Of a stretch of 16,672 bases of DNA, positions 1-7,039 are shown in pieces. How positions within the stretch are numbered: position 1 is the first letter of the stretch; each line of letters begins with the position of its first letter. A program made the translations under genes and the position numbers. The DNA is from DATHWB01 sp040902855 (GTDB lineage Bacteria > Actinomycetota > Acidimicrobiia > Spongiisociales > ZC4RG35), in contig JBBDWN010000130.1 in NCBI GenBank assembly GCA_040902855.1, forward strand, positions 1 to 16,672, given 5' to 3'. Below the pieces are notes generated by a model that was not told where the DNA came from, ran no database searches, and worked only from the letters and a program-made list of their open reading frames with translations.

Positions 1-19
1 GGCCACTCCCCCCAGCACT

Positions 20-45
20 CCCTCGCAAAGCCTCGGTCGCGAGGG
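20..45 (-). terminator. hairpin just downstream of glgX
   Basis: A 7-bp inverted repeat (CCCTCGC at 20-26 and GCGAGGG at 39-45) with a 12-base loop begins 12 bases beyond the glgX stop codon on the minus strand. It may end glgX transcription. There is no clear U-tract, so the terminator role is inferred from position only. Confidence 0.4.
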
Positions 46-56
46 GGAGAGAGGAC

Positions 57-2111
57 TCAGGTCGTGGCTTGTCGCATCAGCACCACTGCGCCGAAGCCGC
101 CCACGGTGACTCGATCGGTCACCTCGCCCTCCCGACTCGAGTCGACCGTGTCGACGACGACCGACCATCCGTGCCGTCCCACGGTTTCGGGAAGCGAGAA
201 GACCTCATCGTCGAATCCGCCGTTGAAGAGGAGCATCACATCGTCGTCGACGACGGTGCCTTCGGCGGAGTGCACGACGCGGCCTGCCAGGTAGAGCGCC
301 ACCGCCATGGCAACCGGGTCGTCCCAGTGGAGCGGCGTCATCTCCTCACCGGCCGGGGTGAACCATCCGACGAGGTCGTGGGTTTCGTCGGCGTGCTCGT
401 GCAGCCAGGCGGTGCGCCGGAAAGTCGGGTGGTCTCGACGCAGATTTGTGAGCCGTGCCACGAATGCGACGAGATCCGCATCGGCCGCCTCCCAATCGAA
501 CCAGGACACCTCGTTGTCCTGGTTGTAGGCGTTGTTGTTCCCTCCCTGACTCCGTCCGAACTCGTCACCGCCCAAGAGCATCGGAACGCCCTGGGAGAGA
601 AGCAACGTCACCAGCATCGAGCGCGTCCGGCGCCTGCGGATGGTCAGGACGAGTTCGTCTTCGGTGGGCCCTTCGACCCCCGAATTCCATGATCGGTTGT
701 CGGCGTGGCCGTCGCCGTTGGACTCACCGTTCGCCTGGTTGTGTCGATGGTCATAGGAGACGACATCGGCGAGCGTGAAACCGTCATGCGAACTGAGGAA
801 GTTGATCGAAGCGGTGGGCGTGCGCCCGCTGAGTTCGAACAGCGGTGACGACCCGGTGACGGCGTTCCCGAAAGCTCCCAGGCTGGCTGCCGTTCCCTTC
901 CAGAAGTCGCGTGCCGTGTCCCGGTACGAGTCGTTCCACTCTGACCAGCGGGCGGGGAACTGACCGACCCGATACCCGGCCGGACCGACGTCCCACGGTT
1001 CGGCGATGAGCTTCGTGCCCTGCAGAATCGGGTCCTGGGCCACCGCTCCGAAGAACCCGCCGAGCGGGTCGAAGTCCGAATGGGTCCGACCGAGGGTCGT
1101 GGCGAGATCGAAACGGAATCCGTCGACATGCATCTCCTCCACCCAGTAGCGCAGACTGTCCATCACCAGGCGAAGGGCGGGCGGGGATCCGAGGTCCAAA
1201 GTGTTGCCAGTTCCCGTCCAGTTCAGATACAGCGCTGGATCCTGATCCAGTCGGTAATGCGCCCGGTTGTCCAGGCCGCGCAGGTTCAGGGTGGGTCCGA
1301 GGTGGTTGCCTTCGGCGGTGTGGTTGTAGACCACGTCGAGGATGACCTCGATCCCGGCGGCGTGAAGCAGGCGCACCATTCCTTTGAACTCGGTCACCGG
1401 GTCGTCGGTGGCGGCGTATTCGGCGTGGGGGGCGAAGAACCCGATGGTGTTGTAGCCCCAGTAGTTGCGGAGACCCTGGTCGAGAAGGAACTGGTCGTGG
1501 AGGAACTGGTGCACGGGGAGCAGTTCCACCGCCGTGACTCCGATCGTCTTCAGGTGTGAGATGACCGCGGGATGTGCGAGCCCGGCGTAGGTTCCGCGTA
1601 GGTGTTCGGGAACATCAGGGTGGTGTTGGGTGATGCCCTTGACGTGGACCTCGTAGATGACCGAGTCCGCCATTGGCACTTTCGGCGCCCTGTCATCACC
1701 CCAGTCGAAGTTGCCGTCGATCACGACCGATCGCAGTCCCGCATCAGCGCTGTCGCGACGCCGCCTCGGGCCGTGTGCCGCATCTCCCATCAGCAGCCGA
1801 CGATCGCCTGCTCCGATGTCGAAGAGGCGCCCGTACGGATCGGTCAGCAGCTTGGCGGGGTTGCACCGCATCCCCTTCCGAGGGTCCCACGGTCCGTCGA
1901 CTCGGAACCCGTACCGGATCCCCGGCCCGACACCGGAGACGTGGCCGCCGAAGACGTCACCGCTTCGGCCCGGGAGTTCCAACTGGTCTTCGGTGTGGCC
2001 GTCGAACAGGCAGAGCAGGACTCGATCGGCGACACTCGACCACACCGCGAAGTTGACCCCCGCGCCATCGGGGGTCGCGCCCAGTCTGTCGTGTCCGTCC
2101 GTCAGGTGCAC
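57..2111 (-). CDS. glgX: glycogen debranching enzyme GlgX (isoamylase type)
   Basis: This 684-residue cytoplasmic GH13 enzyme should hydrolyse alpha-1,6 branches of glycogen or limit dextrin. An N-terminal CBM48/early-set beta domain (about 1-140, including GVNFAVWS and DPYGR) precedes the catalytic barrel. Visible GH13 motifs are DVVYNHT (259-265), GFRFDLA with nucleophile D335, the acid/base E371 in IAEPWDVG, and SHDGFTL with D443. Length matches the GlgX family (about 650-720 aa). GTG at 2111 is the only usable start, because an in-frame TAG lies about 55 bases upstream. Unlike most genes here, it lacks a -10-like box 5-7 bases before the start. It diverges from the ABC ATPase gene across 66 bases. 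No other glycogen gene is in the window. Isoamylase/TreX relatives share these motifs, but the family assignment is firm. Confidence 0.95.
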   Translation of the reverse strand: MHLTDGHDRLGATPDGAGVNFAVWSSVADRVLLCLFDGHTEDQLELPGRSGDVFGGHVSGVGPGIRYGFRVDGPWDPRKGMRCNPAKLLTDPYGRLFDIGAGDRRLLMGDAAHGPRRRRDSADAGLRSVVIDGNFDWGDDRAPKVPMADSVIYEVHVKGITQHHPDVPEHLRGTYAGLAHPAVISHLKTIGVTAVELLPVHQFLHDQFLLDQGLRNYWGYNTIGFFAPHAEYAATDDPVTEFKGMVRLLHAAGIEVILDVVYNHTAEGNHLGPTLNLRGLDNRAHYRLDQDPALYLNWTGTGNTLDLGSPPALRLVMDSLRYWVEEMHVDGFRFDLATTLGRTHSDFDPLGGFFGAVAQDPILQGTKLIAEPWDVGPAGYRVGQFPARWSEWNDSYRDTARDFWKGTAASLGAFGNAVTGSSPLFELSGRTPTASINFLSSHDGFTLADVVSYDHRHNQANGESNGDGHADNRSWNSGVEGPTEDELVLTIRRRRTRSMLVTLLLSQGVPMLLGGDEFGRSQGGNNNAYNQDNEVSWFDWEAADADLVAFVARLTNLRRDHPTFRRTAWLHEHADETHDLVGWFTPAGEEMTPLHWDDPVAMAVALYLAGRVVHSAEGTVVDDDVMLLFNGGFDDEVFSLPETVGRHGWSVVVDTVDSSREGEVTDRVTVGGFGAVVLMRQATT

Positions 2112-2166
2112 CGGACCATGTTGGCACCGGGGCGGGTTGCCTCCGTCGTGATCGCCGGCTGTGACC

Positions 2167-2172
2167 TACGGT
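2167..2172 (+). promoter_or_regulatory. -10-like box of a leaderless promoter (ABC ATPase)
   Basis: TACGGT ends 5 bases before the ATG at 2178 and fits TANNNT. No Shine-Dalgarno sequence is present, so the transcript probably starts at or next to the ATG. The box supports this ATG over any upstream start. Confidence 0.55.
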
Positions 2173-2177
2173 TGGGC

Positions 2178-3266
2178 ATGGCCGAGGTGTGCTTCCAGGG
2201 TGTGTCGAAGCGATACGCCGATCGTCTGGTTCTGTCCGACGTCGACCTGACCATTCCATCTGGCGCGCTCGCGGCCCTGGTCGGACCGTCGGGGTCGGGA
2301 AAGTCTTCGCTTCTCAGGATGATCTGCGGCCTCGACCGCCCCGACGAGGGCACGGTGATGGTGGGGGGCCGCCCCGTCGTTGCGACCACCGGTCCACCCA
2401 GCGGGGTCGCCATGGTCTTTCAGAACGACGCCCTCTACGACCACTTCGACGTGGCCGCCAACCTCCGCTTCCCACTCCAGGTCAGCGGAGCCGATGCCGA
2501 GCACACCGACCAGATATCGAAGGCGAGCGCACGGCGGGCCGGCATCACGAGACTCTGGAGACGATCGCCGCGAACCCTTTCGGGAGGTGAGCGGAGCATG
2601 GTGGCCATCGGGCGTGCCATATCGAGGGACGGTCTCGAAGTGCTGCTTCTCGACGAGCCCCTCGCCAGCGCCGATCGGCACGTCAGACAGCGCTTCCGGC
2701 GGGAACTCCGCCTACTCCACCAGACAGGAGGAATGACGACGGTCGTCGCTACCAACGATCAGCAGGAGGCGAGGGCGCTCGCCGATCTGCTCGTGGTTGT
2801 GATCGGCGGTGGCATCGCCCAGACCGGCTCACCCCGGACCGTGTTCGAGTCCCCTGATACGACGACGGTGGCGTCCTTCCTCGGGTCTCCACCGATGAAC
2901 CTCTTCCCCGGGACGGTCGTGGTCGCGGATGGCCGGGTCGCGGTCGATGTCGGCCGCGATCGTGTGGTGATCGAGCCCCCCGCTATCGGACTCACCGCCG
3001 GGACTCGGGTGGTCGTCGGGCTTCATGCCCACGAGCTCGTGATTGCGCCACCAGGGACGCCATTTGGGAGAACGATTCATGGGACTGCCAGTCGGGTCGA
3101 GGATCTGGGATCCAGCATCAACGTCTTTTTCGGTCTGGGACGAAGCGCTGCCGGTACGTTCGTCATGACGGAGAATCGCCCGCCCCGCGACCGGCTGGAA
3201 CTGACCTGGGCCCCCGACCGCATGCGGCTCTTTCGGGCCGACACCGGCCGGGCCATCCCCATGTAG
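2178..3266 (+). CDS. ABC transporter ATP-binding protein, MalK/UgpC (CUT1) type
   Basis: This 362-residue protein has the order of a sugar-importer ATPase. Walker A is GPSGSGKS (36-43), the Q-loop glutamine is Q82, the signature is LSGGE (134-138), and Walker B is VLLLDE (155-160). A MOBE/regulatory C-terminal domain runs from about 238 (MNLFPGTVV to FRADTGRAI). It would energise uptake of a sugar or glycerol-phosphate-like solute at the inner face of the membrane. The switch (H-loop) position reads ATNDQQEA, so the usual His of THDQ is Asn193, and the RPE-like motif of the MOBE domain has become HAHE. No permease or binding protein is nearby; in actinobacteria one ATPase (MsiK) can serve several remote transporters. 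The reading frame stays open far upstream, antisense to glgX, but domain start and the -10 box select 2178. Substrate is unknown. Confidence 0.88.
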   Translation: MAEVCFQGVSKRYADRLVLSDVDLTIPSGALAALVGPSGSGKSSLLRMICGLDRPDEGTVMVGGRPVVATTGPPSGVAMVFQNDALYDHFDVAANLRFPLQVSGADAEHTDQISKASARRAGITRLWRRSPRTLSGGERSMVAIGRAISRDGLEVLLLDEPLASADRHVRQRFRRELRLLHQTGGMTTVVATNDQQEARALADLLVVVIGGGIAQTGSPRTVFESPDTTTVASFLGSPPMNLFPGTVVVADGRVAVDVGRDRVVIEPPAIGLTAGTRVVVGLHAHELVIAPPGTPFGRTIHGTASRVEDLGSSINVFFGLGRSAAGTFVMTENRPPRDRLELTWAPDRMRLFRADTGRAIPM

Positions 3267-3290
3267 TGAGGGTCAGACCGCGGGAGCGTC

Positions 3291-3506
3291 TCACCCCCAC
3301 TCGCCCACAGACAGCTCCTGCACGGTCTCGAGGTGCGCCGCCTGCAGAGCCCTCCCAAGCGCCCTCTGGAAAGTCTCGAGCCCTCGGGCGGCGCCCGACG
3401 GCTCGGTGGACGCCCCGGCGGCGTCTCCCTCGAAGCGACGGAGCGTCGATGCGACTCCGTCCACGAGTGCTCGGGATTGCGGGACGATCACGGTTGCCTG
3501 TGACAT
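3291..3506 (-). CDS. small hypothetical protein, 71 aa
   Basis: I do not recognise this product. It begins MSQATVIVPQS and ends SVGEWG, with mixed charged and hydrophobic residues suggesting two helices separated by a Gly/Ala/Ser-rich turn (about residues 28-40). Third codon positions are about 80% G/C, which favours real coding. ATG at 3506 has a purine-rich AAGGGGG nine bases upstream; an in-frame ATG ten codons earlier (3536) is an alternative giving 81 aa. It lies 134 bases downstream of the transglycosylase-like gene on the same strand and converges with the ABC ATPase gene, which ends 24 bases away. The helix-turn-helix size resembles WXG100 proteins, but there is no central WXG motif, so I do not assign it to that family. 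Confidence 0.5.
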   Translation of the reverse strand: MSQATVIVPQSRALVDGVASTLRRFEGDAAGASTEPSGAARGLETFQRALGRALQAAHLETVQELSVGEWG

Positions 3507-3515
3507 CTCCAATGA

Positions 3516-3522
3516 CCCCCTT
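3516..3522 (-). promoter_or_regulatory. candidate ribosome binding site of the 71-aa gene
   Basis: On the minus strand AAGGGGG lies 9 bases before the ATG at 3506. It is one of the few Shine-Dalgarno-like sequences in the window and favours 3506 over the upstream ATG at 3536. The spacing is slightly long. Confidence 0.35.
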
Positions 3523-3574
3523 GTCGGTGCACTCATCACGATGCCGTGGGCCTGTTTCCCGAACGTTTCAGGAA

Positions 3575-3599
3575 GCGAAAGCCGTGGTGTCGGCTTCGC
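3575..3599 (-). terminator. bulged hairpin downstream of the transglycosylase gene
   Basis: GCGAAAGCCG (3575-3584) and CGGCTTCGC (3591-3599) pair in a 9-bp stem with one bulged base and a 6-base loop, about 40 bases past the transglycosylase stop. A direct repeat, CTGTTTCCCG, flanks it at 3552-3561 and 3603-3612. It could be a terminator or attenuator ahead of the 71-aa gene. No U-tract is visible. Confidence 0.35.
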
Positions 3600-3640
3600 A
3601 GACTGTTTCCCGCCGAACAGCTGCGCCTTCGGGGAGTTGT

Positions 3641-4765
3641 CTAGAGGTAGGTGCGGCAGGACCACGGCCGCCAGGGCTCGCCGATCCTGGCCCGGTAGTA
3701 CTCGGCCAGCCAGGAGGCAGCGATGATGTTGGCTTCGCCGTCGAAGACCGACCGGTCGCCCACACCCGCTCGCACGCTGGCGACCGCCCACGTCCCCGAT
3801 ATGAACTGGAAGAGACCGGAAGCTCCGGAGTAGGGGTTGAGGGCGTCCGGATCGCCGAGGCTCTCGCACTGCATGATCACCAGCGCGTCGAGGACGAGGT
3901 CCGGTGCGAAATGCGCCTCGATCAGAGGGCGCCACGCCATGACGCGATCACTGATCGGGATCGGCGGCCAGTCTTCTGTCGTGGTCGTGGTGGTCGTCGT
4001 GGTCTCGGTGGTGGTTTCCGGCGTCGTGGTCGGCGGGCTGGTCGTGGTGGTCGTCCCAGCGTCCGCCGCCCTGCGCTGCGCCTCCTCTTCGGCAATCGCC
4101 CGATCGACTCCGTCGAGCGCCGCCCGGAAGGTGGCGTCGGCCTCGGCGGCTCGGGCGAAGGCATCCGCTACTTCAGCATTGGCGGCCATGAAGAGTTCCT
4201 GGAGACGCTCGGTGCGGGCTGCGAGCTGTTGCTCGAGCGACTCGACCTGGACGAGTTCGATAGCGTGCTCTGCGCGAATCCGTTCGAGTTCGGTTCGCTG
4301 GCTCAACAGGTCGCTGAGCGTCGTGAGGGCGTTGACCTGAGATTCGCGCATGACCTGTCCGACGAAGATCGCCTCCTCCACCGACTCGGCGTCGAACACC
4401 ACACTCGCCGTGCTCGTCACGGCCTCCATGTAGGCGGCGATCGTGTGGCTCTCGAGCTGTTGTTCGGCGGCGAGGGCTTCGGCATTCGCGAAGGTGAGCG
4501 AGTCACTGATCTGTTGCAACCGGATGCCAGCAGCCGCGAGGTCCACGGCGGCGATCTGGTACTCGTCGAGGGCCGTGAACAGCGCGGCTTCCACTTCGTC
4601 CGCATCTGCGAGCGCCGACGAGACCACTGCGTAGGCGGCGTCGACTTCGTCGGCAGCGGACCGAGCGCGCTCTTCAGCCTCGTCGACTTGGGCGAAGACG
4701 GGGGAGGCGACGCCAGACAGCAGCGTCGTGGTGACGGTGAGGGCGATGAGCCCACGGATACGCAT
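3641..4765 (-). CDS. secreted coiled-coil protein with C-terminal lytic transglycosylase-like domain
   Basis: This 374-residue exported protein probably cleaves or binds peptidoglycan. A signal peptide (1-25) ends PVFA before Q26. Residues 26-235 are Ala/Glu-rich and almost continuously helical, like the coiled-coil part of secreted hydrolases that need an activator. A nearly pure Thr/Pro linker (238-263) leads to a C-terminal goose-lysozyme/SLT-like fold: QCESLGDP with presumed catalytic E301, then SGASGLFQF (313-321), and a terminal WRPWSC. The start at 4765 places the signal peptide at the N-terminus; longer in-frame starts add a polar leader with no family support. It diverges from msrA over 107 bases. 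A resuscitation-factor-like role is possible, but the SLT-type motifs fit better. Substrate and activity are inferred from motifs only. Confidence 0.85.
   Translation of the reverse strand: MRIRGLIALTVTTTLLSGVASPVFAQVDEAEERARSAADEVDAAYAVVSSALADADEVEAALFTALDEYQIAAVDLAAAGIRLQQISDSLTFANAEALAAEQQLESHTIAAYMEAVTSTASVVFDAESVEEAIFVGQVMRESQVNALTTLSDLLSQRTELERIRAEHAIELVQVESLEQQLAARTERLQELFMAANAEVADAFARAAEADATFRAALDGVDRAIAEEEAQRRAADAGTTTTTSPPTTTPETTTETTTTTTTTTEDWPPIPISDRVMAWRPLIEAHFAPDLVLDALVIMQCESLGDPDALNPYSGASGLFQFISGTWAVASVRAGVGDRSVFDGEANIIAASWLAEYYRARIGEPWRPWSCRTYL
3977..4054 (-). repeat. low-complexity DNA encoding the Thr/Pro linker
   Basis: The segment consists mostly of ACN threonine codons plus a few Pro, Glu and Ser codons (GTGGTCGTGG-like runs on the plus strand). 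It encodes the flexible linker between the coiled coil and the catalytic domain of the transglycosylase-like protein. Such runs can change length by slippage in whole codons. Confidence 0.8.
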
Positions 4766-4776
4766 CGGTGTCACGG

Positions 4777-4782
4777 AGGGTA
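4777..4782 (-). promoter_or_regulatory. possible -10 box of the transglycosylase gene
   Basis: On the minus strand TACCCT lies 11 bases before the ATG at 4765, farther than in the other genes. A transcript from it would have a leader of only a few bases. Confidence 0.35.
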
Positions 4783-4860
4783 TTCGACCCGGCGAAGAGT
4801 CGAAAGCCGGGGTCGATCGAAACATTCGGTGAACCGGGCGCATTGGTCCGGTCGGTGAAC

Positions 4861-4866
4861 GAGAAT
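4861..4866 (+). promoter_or_regulatory. -10-like box of a leaderless promoter (msrA)
   Basis: GAGAAT (xANNNT) ends 6 bases before the ATG at 4873, and no Shine-Dalgarno sequence is present. It supports this start over the open frame that continues to about 4768. Confidence 0.45.
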
Positions 4867-4872
4867 GAAGCC

Positions 4873-5514
4873 ATGTTCGGACGATCAAAAAATCGCGATG
4901 CGATGATTTCTGCTGATGAGGCGCTGGCCGGGCGGGCGCATGCCGTCACCGGTCTGGAGCCGCATCTGGTCCTCGGGAACCCTCTCACCCCACCGTTCCC
5001 CGATGGCCACGAGGTGATCTCGTTCGCCATGGGCTGCTTCTGGGGAACCGAGAAATACTTTTGGAACCTCGACGGGGTGTGGACGACGGCCGCCGGATAC
5101 CAGGGCGGGTATACGCCGAATCCCACGTACGAGGAGGTGTGCACCGGGCGGACCGGTCATGCCGAGGCGGTCATCGTCGTGTACGACCCCGAGAAGGCCA
5201 GCCTCGACGAGATGTTCAAGGCGTTCTGGGAGAACCACGATCCAACCACGCCGAACCGACAGGGCAACGATGTCGGGACCCAATACCGGTCCGCAATCTA
5301 TCCGACGACTGACAGCCAGTTGGTGGCGGCTCTCGCATCACGCGACGTGTACCAGGCGAAGCTGGACGAGGGCGGGTTCGGCATGATCTCGACCGAGATT
5401 CGCCAGGCCGGCCCGTTCTTCTATGCCGAGGATTACCACCAGCAGTATCTCTTCAAGAACCCCAACGGCTACTGCAACCACGGCTTCTGCCAGGCCCCCT
5501 ACCCGGCTTTTTAG
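4873..5514 (+). CDS. msrA: peptide-methionine (S)-S-oxide reductase MsrA
   Basis: This 213-residue cytoplasmic enzyme reduces methionine-S-sulfoxide in oxidised proteins, recycled by thioredoxin. The catalytic motif GCFWG holds C55 (54-58); family blocks follow as GYQGGYTPNPTYEEVC (75-90), GHAEAV (95-100), NHDPTTPNRQGNDVGTQYRS (121-140) and AEDYHQQYL (185-193). Resolving cysteines are probably C201 and C206 in GYCNHGFC. The fifty N-terminal residues before the core are typical of bacterial MsrA with an extension. The usual C-terminal tail is replaced by QAPYPAF, and the last codons lie inside a perfect inverted repeat shared with the convergent protease gene. It stands alone, with no MsrB or thioredoxin neighbour. 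Confidence 0.96.
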   Translation: MFGRSKNRDAMISADEALAGRAHAVTGLEPHLVLGNPLTPPFPDGHEVISFAMGCFWGTEKYFWNLDGVWTTAAGYQGGYTPNPTYEEVCTGRTGHAEAVIVVYDPEKASLDEMFKAFWENHDPTTPNRQGNDVGTQYRSAIYPTTDSQLVAALASRDVYQAKLDEGGFGMISTEIRQAGPFFYAEDYHQQYLFKNPNGYCNHGFCQAPYPAF

Positions 5515-5590
5515 CGGGGCAGGGGTACAAAAATAGACCGTTTCGCACACCAAAAGCCGCGATGAACCGCTGCCCCGCTAAAAAGCCGGG
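5502..5590. repeat. perfect 21-bp inverted repeat spanning two convergent gene ends; probable bidirectional terminator
   Basis: The arm at 5502-5522 is the exact reverse complement of 5570-5590, separated by 47 bases. Each arm starts in coding DNA and includes the TAG stop codon, so both MsrA and the S41 protease end in Pro-Ala-Phe-stop. RNA from either strand would fold into a very strong hairpin just at the stop codon, with an A/T-rich run (TTTTTAG) in the stem. A bidirectional terminator is the simplest reading; the length and perfection also suit a small mobile palindromic element. Confidence 0.75.
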
Positions 5591-6978
5591 ACGACGAGGG
5601 GGAGGAGTTCGGCGGGGGTGACGGTGGGGTCGAGTTCGACGATGACGTCTGGGACGATTCCGTTGTCGAAGTCGAGTCCGCCCGGGGTGATCCAGCGGGC
5701 GATCGTCAACCGCATGGCGCCGCCGTTCGACAGTCCGAACCGCTGCTGGACGGTGTTCTTGCCAAAAGTCGTCTCGCCCACGATGAGGGCGCGTCCCCGC
5801 TCCTGCAGCGCGCCGGCCAGCACCTCGGAGGCACTGGCCGAACCGCGGTTCACGACCACGATCACCTCGATCGCCGGATCTGTGGCGAGCCCGCCTTCCC
5901 GGATCGAATAGCTCCGCTCCTCGTCCGGCCCGACCGTGCGGACGATCAGCCCGTCTTCGAGGAATTGGCTCGTCACGTCGAGCGCCGAGTCGAGGGTTCC
6001 GCCCGGGTTGTCCCGAAGATCCAGGACGATGGTCGTCGCTCCGGCGTCGAGCAGCGCGCGGAGGTCGTCTTCGACCTGGTCTCCGGCGTTCCCGGTGAAC
6101 TGGTTCAACCGGAGATACCCGACAGAGCCGAATGACTCCACCACCGTCACCGGGATTTCGATGGCCGCCCGGGTGATGGTCACGTCGACCACTTCCCCGG
6201 CCCGATCGAACGTGATGTCGACGTCGGTCCCGGCCGGGCCGCGCACGGCAGTAGTGATCTCGTCGATGCTCCTGCCGATCACCGAGACCCCGTCGACCGT
6301 GAGAAAGACGTCATTCGGTTGCACGCCGGCTGCTGCCGCCGGACTCCCCGGCAGGGTCGAGACGATGACCAGTGCACACGTGGCCGTGACGATGTTGCAG
6401 ACGGTGTTCTCGGGGTCAGGGCTGGCGCGATCCTCTGTGATGACGAGGGCGCCGATGCCTTCGACGCTCCCTGTCTGCTGCTCCTGGATGAGGGCGAGCG
6501 CCTCGGGTGCGACGTAGGTGCTGTTGGCATCGAGGCCGAATTCGGCCATGCCGTACAGGATCGACTCGAGCGCATCCGCTCCCACGTCGAGAGCGTCGAG
6601 TGCTTCGCATACCGGCAGGAACGCAGGATCGGGCAACGGACAGGTGAGCGGTCCCGGAGCCGTTCCGCTGGTTGCGAGTGCCTGCACTCCGAGGAGAGCC
6701 GCGTCTGCCAGCACGGTGCTGTCGACGGGGTCGACGTAGTTGTCGAGGATGAGTTCGTACGCCTCGCACACCGGCGCGAACGCGGCGTCGTCCGTCGGGC
6801 ACGGCGTCGTGGTCAACTCGTCGGCCACGAACGAGGTCGGCGTCGTAGGCGGATCGGTCGAGGTCGACGACTCCACGGCCGGCACTTCCGAAGTCACCGT
6901 CGTCGACGGTGGATCGGTGGCAATCAGCCCGCATCCGGTGACGAGGGCGAGTAGGACGATGGCAGCGGTGTGACGCAC
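5578..6978 (-). CDS. lipoprotein S41-family (carboxy-terminal processing) protease with PDZ domain
   Basis: This 466-residue protein is predicted to be a lipid-anchored extracytoplasmic serine protease. The N-terminus is a lipoprotein signal with lipobox LVTGC (C16), followed by a Ser/Thr/Pro-rich spacer (21-58). A PDZ domain is visible around 165-260 (STLPGSPAAAAGVQPNDVFL). The S41 core contains VGYLRLNQF (286-294), VLDLRDNPGG (318-327), the nucleophile region GSASASE with presumed S382, and GETTFGKNTVQ with general base K407, spaced 25 residues as in CtpA/D1 protease. The N-terminal helical domain carries a duplicated CP...PVCEA motif (C60/C71 and C113/C124), and C194/C201 may form another disulfide. 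GTG at 6978 places the lipobox correctly; GTG 6984 and TTG 6990 are alternatives. It diverges from the amidohydrolase gene over 61 bases. Confidence 0.92.
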   Translation of the reverse strand: MRHTAAIVLLALVTGCGLIATDPPSTTVTSEVPAVESSTSTDPPTTPTSFVADELTTTPCPTDDAAFAPVCEAYELILDNYVDPVDSTVLADAALLGVQALATSGTAPGPLTCPLPDPAFLPVCEALDALDVGADALESILYGMAEFGLDANSTYVAPEALALIQEQQTGSVEGIGALVITEDRASPDPENTVCNIVTATCALVIVSTLPGSPAAAAGVQPNDVFLTVDGVSVIGRSIDEITTAVRGPAGTDVDITFDRAGEVVDVTITRAAIEIPVTVVESFGSVGYLRLNQFTGNAGDQVEDDLRALLDAGATTIVLDLRDNPGGTLDSALDVTSQFLEDGLIVRTVGPDEERSYSIREGGLATDPAIEVIVVVNRGSASASEVLAGALQERGRALIVGETTFGKNTVQQRFGLSNGGAMRLTIARWITPGGLDFDNGIVPDVIVELDPTVTPAELLPLVVPAF

Positions 6979-7026
6979 CCCCACATTCAACTCGGCTTGG
7001 CCCCATAGGCGATCGGTGACCGGTCC

Positions 7027-7032
7027 TACCCT
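7027..7032 (+). promoter_or_regulatory. -10-like box of a leaderless promoter (amidohydrolase)
   Basis: TACCCT ends 7 bases before the ATG at 7040. It rejects the GTG at 7016 as start, since that codon lies upstream of the box. It would drive the amidohydrolase-aminotransferase pair. Confidence 0.6.
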
Positions 7033-7039
7033 GCGCGGC

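Noticed and set aside
1602..2177. Open frame extending the ABC ATPase upstream by 192 codons
   Set aside because: It is antisense to glgX, has no domain content, and the ATPase fold starts at the ATG at 2178, which has its own -10-like box.
3977..4054. GTGGTCGTGG-rich tract as a CRISPR or regulatory repeat
   Set aside because: It is degenerate threonine codons of a protein linker, with no spacers or fixed period.
3266..4858. 530-codon plus-strand open frame
   Set aside because: It is the shadow of the transglycosylase-like gene on the minus strand, Arg/Gly/Val-rich with no recognisable domain.
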